Shown piece after piece: positions 1-6,413 of a stretch of DNA of 6,496 bases. The DNA lies in the NCBI GenBank assembly GCA_002725475.1, contig PBPH01000056.1, positions 1 through 6,496 on the forward strand, written 5' to 3'. Within the stretch, counting starts at the first letter, position 1. Each line of letters begins with the position of its first letter. The stretch comes from Methanobacteriota archaeon (GTDB lineage: Archaea; Thermoplasmatota; Poseidoniia; Poseidoniales; Thalassarchaeaceae). Under the pieces are notes generated by a model, which was not told the origin of the DNA, did not search any database, and saw only the letters and a program-made list of their open reading frames with translations. Both the position numbers and the translations under genes were made by a program.

Positions 1-1
1 G

Positions 2-1900
2 CAAGTTATGGAAGATGGATGGGAGAAGCCATATGAGTTCCATGTTAATGCTTCTTACGACAATGTCACACTTGGGGAAGGTGATGCAGTTAGTTTAATC
101 ATTCAGTCAAATCATAATTGTGTAATTCAGGGTAGAGTTTACTGGGATGCTTACCAATCAGCTACGGGTGTAATTCTAGAAGGAGACATGCTACAGCCCG
201 AATTATCAGTCACGACTGATGCAAATGGAATAGCCCGAATAGAATTTACACCAATTAGTCCCTGGGGACCTCAAGATTATGATGCCCAATTCATTGACAT
301 TGTGGGGCCACTAGGTGGCTGGGAAGAAGGCCGACACATGTCAACAAAGCCTGCAGAAGATACACACGTTGAACATTTTGAGGCCCCACATGGAAGTAGA
401 TTAGTTGAGGCAAATAGAAGTGCGTTGGTTTGGATAAGTAATGCGACTCTAGGTCCTGGAAAATATATGGTTGATGCTTGCTTCATTCTAAAATCTGGAG
501 ATTATAATGAAGATTGCGATTCAGAAGATTCGGACCACATAATAGCAGTCTATAGATTTGAAGTGACTACCCAGAATGAAGCAATTGCAGGCGCTGGTTG
601 GTTTTGGTTGATTTGCATAGCATCTCTTCTTGGTTATCTAGGGGTGCGGCTAAAAAGTGGATTAATACCGTGGCCAACTATTGTCCTGCTAATCATCTTG
701 GCATTTTCCACCATGATTCCTGCATCAAATCTTCCAGAACTTGAAGTTGGAGCGACTAGAAATGATTCTGCTGCACCTCAATTTTCTCTATTACAACACC
801 AATCAAGTGGAAGCGAGAGTCTCGGTTTGAACGATTTACTTTCAGGACATGACGCGCTAGTCCTAGGGGTTTTCACATCTGGTTCTCCAAATGCCGAACA
901 ACAGAAGAGAGATTTTGATAATGCAAGCGAGAGGTTAGGGGATGATGTAGCATTTGCTCAAATCGCCACTGGGAGCGGAGTTCAATCAACCGATCTTGAT
1001 TACTATTCTTTGATTTTGAATGGCAGTTGGCCACTTCTAATTGATGAATCTAAAGGTGAAGTTGCAAATCAACTCCCAACAGGGATAGCAGATGGTGTGA
1101 TAATTATTGATTCTGCTGGATTTATTTCATCGACCTCTTCAGGCTCAATGTCCGACCAAACAATTGTTGAATCTATTGAAAAAAGTCTCAAGGGCTCAGA
1201 TCAGTCAATGCTGAACCTCTTCTCATTGCTAATTCCATCACTAATTGCATTGCCATTGCTTTTCTTGTCATTCCCAAGAAAGAGAACTGAAGTTCCTGAA
1301 AAGGCACTACCACCTGGTGCTGGACTTGGTGGAACAGTTATTGCTGCAGGAATTGGTTTTGCAGCATGGAGTTTGCCAATAGCGATACTATCCCTTTTCT
1401 CAGGGTCATTTTGGCCATTTGTAGAGTTCCTGCTAATGTCGTGGCTGGCGTGGCAAGGTTTGAGTTTAGCAATCCATGGAAAAGTGCATGAAATTCAATT
1501 CATAGCTAATCATATCCACAAAAGATTACCGGAAAGTTACAGCGAATGGAGATTGTTGCCTGACTTTTCTAGAGATTTAATGCTTGGTCACTGGCTAGCA
1601 TGGCTTTCTTGGTTAGCATTTCCACTAATGATACCCCAAGGCATTGGTTCGCTAGCCTCTGCATCTTTAAAGGGGATGTTTTTAGCTCCTTTGATTCTCA
1701 TTGGGCACTGTTTAATTGCAGGAATAATTGTACTAATTATTCGTAGTTTAGCAACAATTATGGGACCTATTTCTCGCTTAATTGGAATGCTTGGTCAAAA
1801 GGAAGCGCCTCGACTTTGGGGGTGTCTTCTAATGGGGATTGCATTGTGGTGGATTATTTGGTTATTGATGGGACCAATTAGTAACACCTTATTCATTTGA
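2..1900 (+). CDS. Large membrane protein with beta-sandwich ectodomain and cysteine-less thioredoxin-like domain (5' partial)
   Basis: The reading frame is open to the window edge (CAA GTT precede the ATG at base 8), so the true start and probably a signal peptide lie upstream. Residues are counted from that ATG. Residues ~8-190 look like one or two beta-sandwich domains; TTDANGIARIEF at 69-80 resembles Ig-like/macroglobulin-type repeats. Hydrophobic helices follow at about 197-214 and 220-239. Residues ~255-396 resemble an AhpC/TlpA-type thioredoxin fold: APQFSLL (255-261), a strand ending in VF at 288-289, then SPNA (293-296) where redoxins carry CxxC, and a later strand GVIIIDSAGFI (363-373). 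The C-terminal part has about six helices (401-421, 440-464, 467-488, 525-543, 555-580, 602-622) and matches no family I recognise. All seven NxS/T sequons fall in the two predicted outer regions. Two helices between these regions would place both outside. It may be a sensor or scaffold; the function is unknown. The following gene starts 69 bases on. Confidence 0.75.
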   Translation, partial: QVMEDGWEKPYEFHVNASYDNVTLGEGDAVSLIIQSNHNCVIQGRVYWDAYQSATGVILEGDMLQPELSVTTDANGIARIEFTPISPWGPQDYDAQFIDIVGPLGGWEEGRHMSTKPAEDTHVEHFEAPHGSRLVEANRSALVWISNATLGPGKYMVDACFILKSGDYNEDCDSEDSDHIIAVYRFEVTTQNEAIAGAGWFWLICIASLLGYLGVRLKSGLIPWPTIVLLIILAFSTMIPASNLPELEVGATRNDSAAPQFSLLQHQSSGSESLGLNDLLSGHDALVLGVFTSGSPNAEQQKRDFDNASERLGDDVAFAQIATGSGVQSTDLDYYSLILNGSWPLLIDESKGEVANQLPTGIADGVIIIDSAGFISSTSSGSMSDQTIVESIEKSLKGSDQSMLNLFSLLIPSLIALPLLFLSFPRKRTEVPEKALPPGAGLGGTVIAAGIGFAAWSLPIAILSLFSGSFWPFVEFLLMSWLAWQGLSLAIHGKVHEIQFIANHIHKRLPESYSEWRLLPDFSRDLMLGHWLAWLSWLAFPLMIPQGIGSLASASLKGMFLAPLILIGHCLIAGIIVLIIRSLATIMGPISRLIGMLGQKEAPRLWGCLLMGIALWWIIWLLMGPISNTLFI

Positions 1901-1940
1901 TTACTAAATTGAAATCAATAATTATGATAATGAGAAAAGT

Positions 1941-1950
1941 AATTTATTGG
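1941..1950 (+). promoter_or_regulatory. Possible archaeal TATA box upstream of the DoxX gene
   Basis: AATTTATTGG lies 20-29 bases upstream of the ATG at 1970, and the purine-rich GAGAAAAG before it (1932-1939) could act as a BRE. This spacing suits a leaderless or short-leader archaeal transcript. GGAGG at 1949-1953 is 16 bases from the start, too far for an ordinary Shine-Dalgarno. The assignment rests on composition and spacing only. Confidence 0.3.
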
Positions 1951-1969
1951 AGGCCAATGGGCGCCAATA

Positions 1970-2356
1970 ATGCACAATTTGTTTGCAGTGGCCTACGGTA
2001 TTGCATTCGTTGTAATTGGGATCTCACATTTCACGGAGCCGCAAAAATTTGTGGAAATTGTTCCAAAAATTTTGCCATACTCACTATTCCTTGTCTATCT
2101 AACTGGAGTAATGGAAATTGCTGGAGGAATTGCGATAATATATCCAGAAACTAGAATGATGGCTGGCCGCTTATTGGCAATATTCTTGATTGCCGTTTAT
2201 CCCGCTAACCTCTACATGTGGACTAATGATGTTGCCTTCAATGGAACTAAACTTGATACTCAAGGTCACGTTATCCGTTTGGTCATACAATTATTGTTAA
2301 TTATTATTGCATTATACCTATCTGGTGATTTAAATTTCAATAAAAGTTCTAATTAA
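1970..2356 (+). CDS. DoxX-family small integral membrane protein
   Basis: A 128-residue protein with four hydrophobic helices (about 3-19, 36-56, 64-83 and 99-117), the size and topology of the DoxX/DoxX-like family. Family-like signatures are ISHFTEPQKF (18-27), IVPKILP (30-36), the helix-2 motif TGVMEIAGGI (45-54), ETRMMAG (60-66), AVYPANLYM (75-83) and HVIRLVIQ (100-107), which fits the usual His/Arg-Leu-Gln start of the last helix. Family members are often found with redox systems (the name comes from a thiosulfate:quinone oxidoreductase subunit), but most have no assigned reaction. ATG at 1970 is the only sensible start: a stop lies in frame at 1940-1942 with no ATG, GTG or TTG between. 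The stop is 12 bases before the flavoprotein gene, so the two are probably co-transcribed. Family assignment is firm; a redox-support role is inferred. Confidence 0.85.
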   Translation: MHNLFAVAYGIAFVVIGISHFTEPQKFVEIVPKILPYSLFLVYLTGVMEIAGGIAIIYPETRMMAGRLLAIFLIAVYPANLYMWTNDVAFNGTKLDTQGHVIRLVIQLLLIIIALYLSGDLNFNKSSN

Positions 2357-2361
2357 AGAGG
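2357..2361 (+). promoter_or_regulatory. Shine-Dalgarno AGAGG of the flavoprotein gene
   Basis: AGAGG directly follows the DoxX stop codon and ends 7 bases before the ATG at 2369, a standard spacing. It is the best ribosome-binding site in the window. It fixes the start of the flavoprotein and supports translation from a polycistronic mRNA. Confidence 0.6.
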
Positions 2362-2368
2362 CCTTTTC

Positions 2369-3907
2369 ATGAGTTATTTTTCGTTAACTGTACTAAGATT
2401 GATGTGCTCAATAGCATTGATATCATATGTTTTTTATGCAATACCAGAACATAAATTTACATCAATATGGTTGCTATTATTCTTGAATATTGATCTCATC
2501 TTTATTCTATTATTTCGGTTATTTTCCAAGTTAGAGCATCCAAAATCAACCTCTAGAATATTAGCAGAAGATGCCCTCCCCATCTACACTCCTACAACGG
2601 GGGGTGAAGGGAAATCAGTATTGGTAGTTGGAGGAGGGATTAGTGGATTAACTGCAGCCAAGTACCTTATTCGGGCTGGTTGTGATGTTCGGTTGGTAGA
2701 ACAACGATCGATTGTAGGTGGGAACAATGACCCATACTTAGAGAACTCAGAACATCATGCAACAACTGTCATCATTACACTTCCAGCCCAGCAACCTCAC
2801 TATCTGCACCTATGTAGGGAATACGGAATTGAGCAAACTCCACACGAATTTGAGAATCTCAAGGGTTCAATTGTTTTCGAGGATCGTGAATTGAACACAA
2901 AAATGGGTTCTGGAATTGGTGGATTTCTTAAGTTCATTTATCGCGAAGCGACAATCATGGAATTAATTGATGGATTTATTATTTATTGGAAATTATACCG
3001 CCAATTCAAACTCAGACCTGAATCTGCAAAGAGTGTTGCAGAAGTACTCGGAAAAAGACTGGCCAACTCAACTGTTTTTACGCATTTCTATATGCCTTGG
3101 GTGGGAATTAATACTTGGTGTAGATTCGAAGATTTAGAAAGGCAGCCAGCCCATGTATTTGCAGCATTCATATTCGAATATGCTTTGACAATAGATATAC
3201 GAGACAAGACTGCGAAATACAAGGAAGATTACTGGTGTGTTCTAGATGGAAGATTAATTCACGCATTGAGAGATGATTTACTGAGCAATGAAAGATTCAC
3301 TCAGCATTTGAACTCAAAGGTTCAGAATATCACTAGAGAGTCAGATGGAATGTTTTTGGTTGAGTCAGAAAAAGGTGAAAAATGGTCTTGTGATTCAGTG
3401 ATTGTCGCAACTCAGCCAACTCAAGCACTTCCTTTACTTGGCCAAGTAGCACCCAAAATTTTGGTTAATGAACTAGAAAAATGGAAACAAATGGATTGCT
3501 ACGTGCTATTTCACACTGACTTTTCAGACATTGGCGAAAGGCCTTGGTTGCATCAAACCCATAGAAACGAAACTACTAGAAATTTCTATATTACTAACAC
3601 AATAAAACCTAGGATGGGCGATCAAAATGCGAAGTACCTAATTACATTCGTTTACAACAATGAGAATTATCTCGACTTCAAGACCCGTCATATTAATGAA
3701 GAAAATATCGTTAAAATTTATGAGCCAAAGTTACCCATTTTCAACCTTGAAAATTCAATCGATCGAAACACTGTTTGGAGAGAAATAGATTCAGAATGCA
3801 CTGATTTATTCTGGACACAGGCTTGCCGTTCAGGACTTCAGTACCACAACAATGGAATTCTAAGCGCGAAAAGAGTAGTAAGTAAAGTTCTGGGCTATGA
3901 TTGGTAG
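2369..3907 (+). CDS. Membrane-anchored FAD/NAD-binding oxidoreductase, COG2907/amine-oxidase-like
   Basis: A 512-residue protein. Residues 5-25 and 32-52 are hydrophobic helices that probably form a membrane anchor. The Rossmann dinucleotide-binding motif follows: VLVVGGGISGLTAAKYL (84-100), closed by the acidic residue E111, and then VGGNN (116-120), like the GG motif of amine oxidases and phytoene desaturases. Resemblance to COG2907 flavoproteins is seen in the central FYMPWVGINTWC (240-251), DYWCVLDGR (287-295), SVIVATQPTQALPLL (343-357) and the end, where CRSGLQYHNNGILSAKRV (486-503) replaces the family's GFHEDGxxSG-like segment. This family is often encoded beside fatty-acid-modifying methyltransferases in bacteria, but its reaction is mostly unknown; no such methyltransferase is visible here. 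The first 60-70 residues go beyond the usual family start. It has a good ribosome-binding site 12 bases after the DoxX stop, indicating an operon. The flavoprotein call is firm; the substrate is unknown and a membrane lipid or quinone is only a guess. Confidence 0.85.
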   Translation: MSYFSLTVLRLMCSIALISYVFYAIPEHKFTSIWLLLFLNIDLIFILLFRLFSKLEHPKSTSRILAEDALPIYTPTTGGEGKSVLVVGGGISGLTAAKYLIRAGCDVRLVEQRSIVGGNNDPYLENSEHHATTVIITLPAQQPHYLHLCREYGIEQTPHEFENLKGSIVFEDRELNTKMGSGIGGFLKFIYREATIMELIDGFIIYWKLYRQFKLRPESAKSVAEVLGKRLANSTVFTHFYMPWVGINTWCRFEDLERQPAHVFAAFIFEYALTIDIRDKTAKYKEDYWCVLDGRLIHALRDDLLSNERFTQHLNSKVQNITRESDGMFLVESEKGEKWSCDSVIVATQPTQALPLLGQVAPKILVNELEKWKQMDCYVLFHTDFSDIGERPWLHQTHRNETTRNFYITNTIKPRMGDQNAKYLITFVYNNENYLDFKTRHINEENIVKIYEPKLPIFNLENSIDRNTVWREIDSECTDLFWTQACRSGLQYHNNGILSAKRVVSKVLGYDW

Positions 3908-3917
3908 TCTAATCATA
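3896..3917. terminator. Hairpin in the convergent gap (possible bidirectional terminator)
   Basis: TATGATT (3896-3902) and AATCATA (3911-3917) form a perfect 7-base-pair stem with an 8-base loop. The hairpin spans the flavoprotein stop codon and ends 2 bases before the DUF2237 stop on the other strand. It is AT-rich and has no strong T-tract, whereas archaeal termination mainly uses T-tracts, so the role is uncertain. Confidence 0.3.
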
Positions 3918-3918
3918 A

Positions 3919-4281
3919 TCACTCGCTATGTTCTTCCAACAAATCTATTGGAATAATTGCTAGAGCCTCCTCGTGAGTGCTTTCCAAATTTACTGGACAA
4001 GCCACACCATAATTGGCAGCATCCAACCAAGTCTGAGCGCAAACGCACCATCTATCTCCAGCTTTCAGCCCAGGGAAGTTAAATTGAGGCGCAGGTGTAA
4101 TCAAATCGTTCCCTTTAGAACGGGCGAATTCAAGAAACTCATCAGTCACTATGCAGCAAACAACATGGAGCCCCAAATCGTTAGAATCAGTGTTACAACA
4201 ACCGTCTCGATACCAACCAGTTAGGGGGTCTTCTGAACAAGTCTGCAACTCATCCCCTAGAACATTGATGCTCTGGTGCAT
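3919..4281 (-). CDS. DUF2237 family protein (COG3651)
   Basis: A complete 120-residue DUF2237 protein of usual length. Characteristic blocks are NVLGDELQTCSEDPLTGWYR (6-25), DGCCN (26-30), LGLHVVCCIVTDEFLEF (36-52), SKGNDL (55-60), FNFPGLKAGDRWCVCAQTW (67-85), and a tail with LESTHEEAL (99-107). It is cysteine-rich: C15, C28, C29, C42, C43, C79, C81 and C95, several at the positions expected for the family, which suggests metal binding or disulfides. No membrane segment or signal peptide is seen, so it is probably cytoplasmic. The family is widespread in bacteria and has no established biochemical function. The ATG at 4281 is the only option before an in-frame stop about 12 bases upstream, and it fits the family's N-terminus. 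The gene is convergent with the flavoprotein (11 bases between stops) and divergent from triosephosphate isomerase. Confidence 0.92.
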   Translation of the reverse strand: MHQSINVLGDELQTCSEDPLTGWYRDGCCNTDSNDLGLHVVCCIVTDEFLEFARSKGNDLITPAPQFNFPGLKAGDRWCVCAQTWLDAANYGVACPVNLESTHEEALAIIPIDLLEEHSE

Positions 4282-4305
4282 ATGCTGCCGAGTTCAGTTT
4301 AGAAG

Positions 4306-4316
4306 AAAAATATTAT
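4306..4316 (-). promoter_or_regulatory. Possible TATA box of the DUF2237 gene
   Basis: On the minus strand this reads ATAATATTTTT and lies 25-35 bases before the ATG at 4281. No Shine-Dalgarno precedes that ATG. The combination fits a leaderless or very short-leader archaeal transcript. The box lies in the 95-98 base divergent region shared with the triosephosphate isomerase gene, whose own TATA box is less obvious (TAAATTTC at 4330-4337 or AAATTATG at 4355-4362). Confidence 0.35.
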
Positions 4317-4379
4317 CAAAGTAATCAAGTAAATTTCTAACCAAAGGGTTCAACAAATTATGCCAAGTGGGCAGTAGTG

Positions 4380-5048
4380 ATGAAGCCGTTGATAGTGGTC
4401 AATTTCAAGACTTACGAAACTGCACACGGAGTTGGTGCTGAAAGACTTGCAAAGGCTATGGAAACTGCCAATCAGGCCTGTGATTCTGTAGAATTTGTCG
4501 CAGTCGTCTCCGCCTTTGATTTAGCATCTGTAGCCACCGTTGCACCCAACCTCCAAGTTTGGACTCAACATCTTGATCCAGTTGGATTTGGTTCTAACAC
4601 TGGCTGGCTCCACCCTCAAACCGCAATTGAGAGAGGGGCATCCGGTACAATCATCAACCATGCTGAGCACAAGGTATCTCTAGAGCATGTAGAAAATTTG
4701 CTTGAACAACTTCCAGAAGGCTTTCCTGTTTGCGCTTGTGCAGCAGATTTGGATGAAGCAAGAGCACTCGCTGCTCTTTCCCCGACTATGATTGCTGTTG
4801 AGCCCCCTGAATTGATTGGCGGCGATGTTTCAGTTACTTCTGCTGACCCTGAAATTGTTTCAGGTACAGCCAACCTAGTAAAATCAGTCAATCCAGATGT
4901 TAGAGTTCTATGCGGAGCAGGAGTCAAGAACGGAGAAGATGTAGCAATGGCAATTCAACTTGGTACCGAGGGAGTACTTCTAGCCAGTGGAGTGACAAAG
5001 GCATCTAATCCCGAAGCAGTGTTAGCAGACCTAGTATCTAGCCTCTAA
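4380..5048 (+). CDS. tpiA: Triosephosphate isomerase, archaeal type
   Basis: Interconverts dihydroxyacetone phosphate and glyceraldehyde 3-phosphate in glycolysis and gluconeogenesis, in the cytoplasm. At 222 residues it has the short archaeal length, against about 250 in bacteria and eukaryotes. From the ATG at 4380, the catalytic set is intact: N8 and K10 in VVNFKTY, H94 in TIINHAEH and E141 in AVEPPELIG. The archaeal segment HLDPVGFGSNTG (64-75), the loop-6 lid after E141, loop 7 LCGAGVKNGEDV (177-188) and loop 8 GVLLASGVTKA (198-208) bind the phosphate and cover the active site. Two positions next to the catalytic histidine differ from the usual HSER: alanine replaces serine and histidine replaces arginine. 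A GTG immediately before the ATG (4377) is an alternative start adding one residue; no Shine-Dalgarno decides between them. The gene appears to be transcribed alone, divergent from DUF2237. Confidence 0.95.
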   Translation: MKPLIVVNFKTYETAHGVGAERLAKAMETANQACDSVEFVAVVSAFDLASVATVAPNLQVWTQHLDPVGFGSNTGWLHPQTAIERGASGTIINHAEHKVSLEHVENLLEQLPEGFPVCACAADLDEARALAALSPTMIAVEPPELIGGDVSVTSADPEIVSGTANLVKSVNPDVRVLCGAGVKNGEDVAMAIQLGTEGVLLASGVTKASNPEAVLADLVSSL

Positions 5049-5170
5049 GTTAGTTCAAACGTTTAACCGAAGCGTTGCGCAGCTGCTACCCATGCAAACA
5101 TACTAAAATTAATAATTGCTAAACTAGTCAGTTATTGCTACAAGAAAGCAACTCATATTCAAACTAACAC

Positions 5171-5180
5171 TTATTGATTT
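5171..5180 (+). promoter_or_regulatory. Weak TATA-like box upstream of the transporter gene
   Basis: TTATTGATTT lies 19-28 bases before the ATG at 5199 and could be a TATA box for a short-leader transcript; another AT-rich stretch, AAAATTAATAAT, is at 5105-5116. The rest of the 150-base gap (5049-5198) contains only the short palindromes AAACGTTT (5057-5064) and GCAGCTGC (5079-5086). I see no gene or RNA in it. Confidence 0.22.
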
Positions 5181-5198
5181 GAAGCCTGTCGATAGGTC

Positions 5199-6380
5199 AT
5201 GACATCACTTGACGAAGTCGTTGAGATTGTGGTCATCAGTATGCGAGATGCGTTTCTTGCGGTCACTGTTTTCGTCGCTGCGATGGTATTTCTCTTCAGT
5301 TGGTTACAATATGCTACAAGCGGACGTTTTGTCGAATATATTCGTCGAAAAAAGAAACTACAGCCAGTAATTGGAGCGCTGATGGGATTAACCCCCGGAT
5401 GTGGTGGTGCCATTGTCATGATGCCAATGTATGCTCGTGGTTATGTTTCATATGGTACAGTTTTGGCTACTTTAATCGCCACATTAGGCGATTCAGCCTT
5501 TATTTTGATAGGAGCAGCAATTACCGACTCAAGTTTCGTTGCCCCATTGATTGCAGTTCATGCTATTTCCTTCGTTACCGGAGTATCGTGGGGATATCTG
5601 GCTGATATGACAGGTACAACCCCGCACAAACCATTGGGCCGTATTGGGCCTATTATTGGCCAAGAACCGATTGATGACGACTCAGGTAATGGGTCACCCT
5701 TAGAGGACTTGCCCCGTGAAGAGTCGGGAGGTCTTGCCTACAAAATCCTCCATAAGGGATACTTGGTGTGGTGGAGTGTTACCCTCATAGGTTTGATTTT
5801 TGCAATACTAATACTGGTTTGGTCTAGTCAAGATCCAGATTACAGCCTTGATTTATCCTTTGACCCTACCGCCATGGATGGTATCATTACATGGATTGGC
5901 CTAATTGGAACTAGTCTTTCGGTAATATTGTATATTGCACAGAAGAATTGGATAGGTGACGATACAGAAGCAACTATTGGTGACAAATTGCATTCCATGC
6001 GTGAGACAATGATTCACTCTGCTAGTGAAACCGCTTTCGTTACTTTCTGGGTTATGATTGCCTATCTAGCCTTCGAATTTGGAATGTTATTTAGCGGCAT
6101 CTCGGAGCAGAATATGAGTAATTATGGCGACGGGATTATCACAATTATTGCAGTATCTATAATTGGCTTAATACCTGGCTGCGGACCGCAAATTATTGTG
6201 ATTACAGCCTATACAAAAGATATAATTTCATTCCCTGCATTAGTTGCTAATGCAATCAGTCAAGACGGAGATGCATTGTTTCCACTACTTGTACGACACA
6301 AAGCTGCAAGTCTGTGGGCGACGATACATACTATGATTCCAGCAATAATCGTAGGAGTAATCTTGTTGATTCTAGTGTAA
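5199..6380 (+). CDS. Putative manganese/heavy-metal exporter, 10-TM ArsP_2-like family (PF11449)
   Basis: A 393-residue integral membrane protein with about ten helices, the size and topology expected of PF11449 (putative 10TM heavy-metal exporter; members are often labelled 'putative manganese transporter'). It is built of two similar halves. GLTPGCGG (63-70) with GD at 97-98 matches GLIPGCGP (323-330) with GD at 357-358, a constant offset of 260 residues. Each half places a Pro-Gly-Cys-Gly break in a helix followed by a conserved aspartate (D98, D358), likely elements of the transport path. Helices are near 17-36, 56-77, 85-107, 112-133, 188-208, 227-247, 276-298, 311-335, 342-363 and 372-392. 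A hydrophilic acidic loop at about 138-184 separates the halves. The start is fixed by an in-frame stop at 5193-5195; the ribosome-binding site is poor. The family call is firm, but the transported ion is not shown by the sequence. Confidence 0.87.
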   Translation: MTSLDEVVEIVVISMRDAFLAVTVFVAAMVFLFSWLQYATSGRFVEYIRRKKKLQPVIGALMGLTPGCGGAIVMMPMYARGYVSYGTVLATLIATLGDSAFILIGAAITDSSFVAPLIAVHAISFVTGVSWGYLADMTGTTPHKPLGRIGPIIGQEPIDDDSGNGSPLEDLPREESGGLAYKILHKGYLVWWSVTLIGLIFAILILVWSSQDPDYSLDLSFDPTAMDGIITWIGLIGTSLSVILYIAQKNWIGDDTEATIGDKLHSMRETMIHSASETAFVTFWVMIAYLAFEFGMLFSGISEQNMSNYGDGIITIIAVSIIGLIPGCGPQIIVITAYTKDIISFPALVANAISQDGDALFPLLVRHKAASLWATIHTMIPAIIVGVILLILV

Positions 6381-6402
6381 AACCTTGACGGAATTCTAGT
6401 GT
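6369..6402. repeat. 10-base direct repeat around the transporter stop codon
   Basis: ATTCTAGTGT occurs at 6369-6378, overlapping the last transporter codons, and again at 6393-6402, 24 bases downstream. The second copy runs into TTTT. It could be a small duplication during replication or chance. No insertion element lies between the copies. Confidence 0.4.
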
Positions 6403-6413
6403 TTTCAGTGGGT

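Noticed and set aside
1897..2154. Plus-strand open frame of 85 codons overlapping the DoxX gene, with GGAGG 3 bases before its internal ATG at 1957
   Set aside because: It overlaps the well-supported DoxX gene in another frame, and its product (rich in Cys, Asn and Trp) looks like a frame shadow.
3973..4224. Plus-strand open frame of 83 codons opposite DUF2237
   Set aside because: It lies entirely antisense to a clear DUF2237 gene and resembles no protein family.
5050..5070. GTTCAAAC resembling a tRNA T-loop
   Set aside because: The flanking bases do not form a T-stem and no acceptor, D or anticodon arms can be drawn.
5049..5198. Possible yybP-ykoY-type manganese riboswitch upstream of the exporter
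   Set aside because: I looked for its conserved stems and loop sequences and found none; only short palindromes and AT-rich DNA are present.
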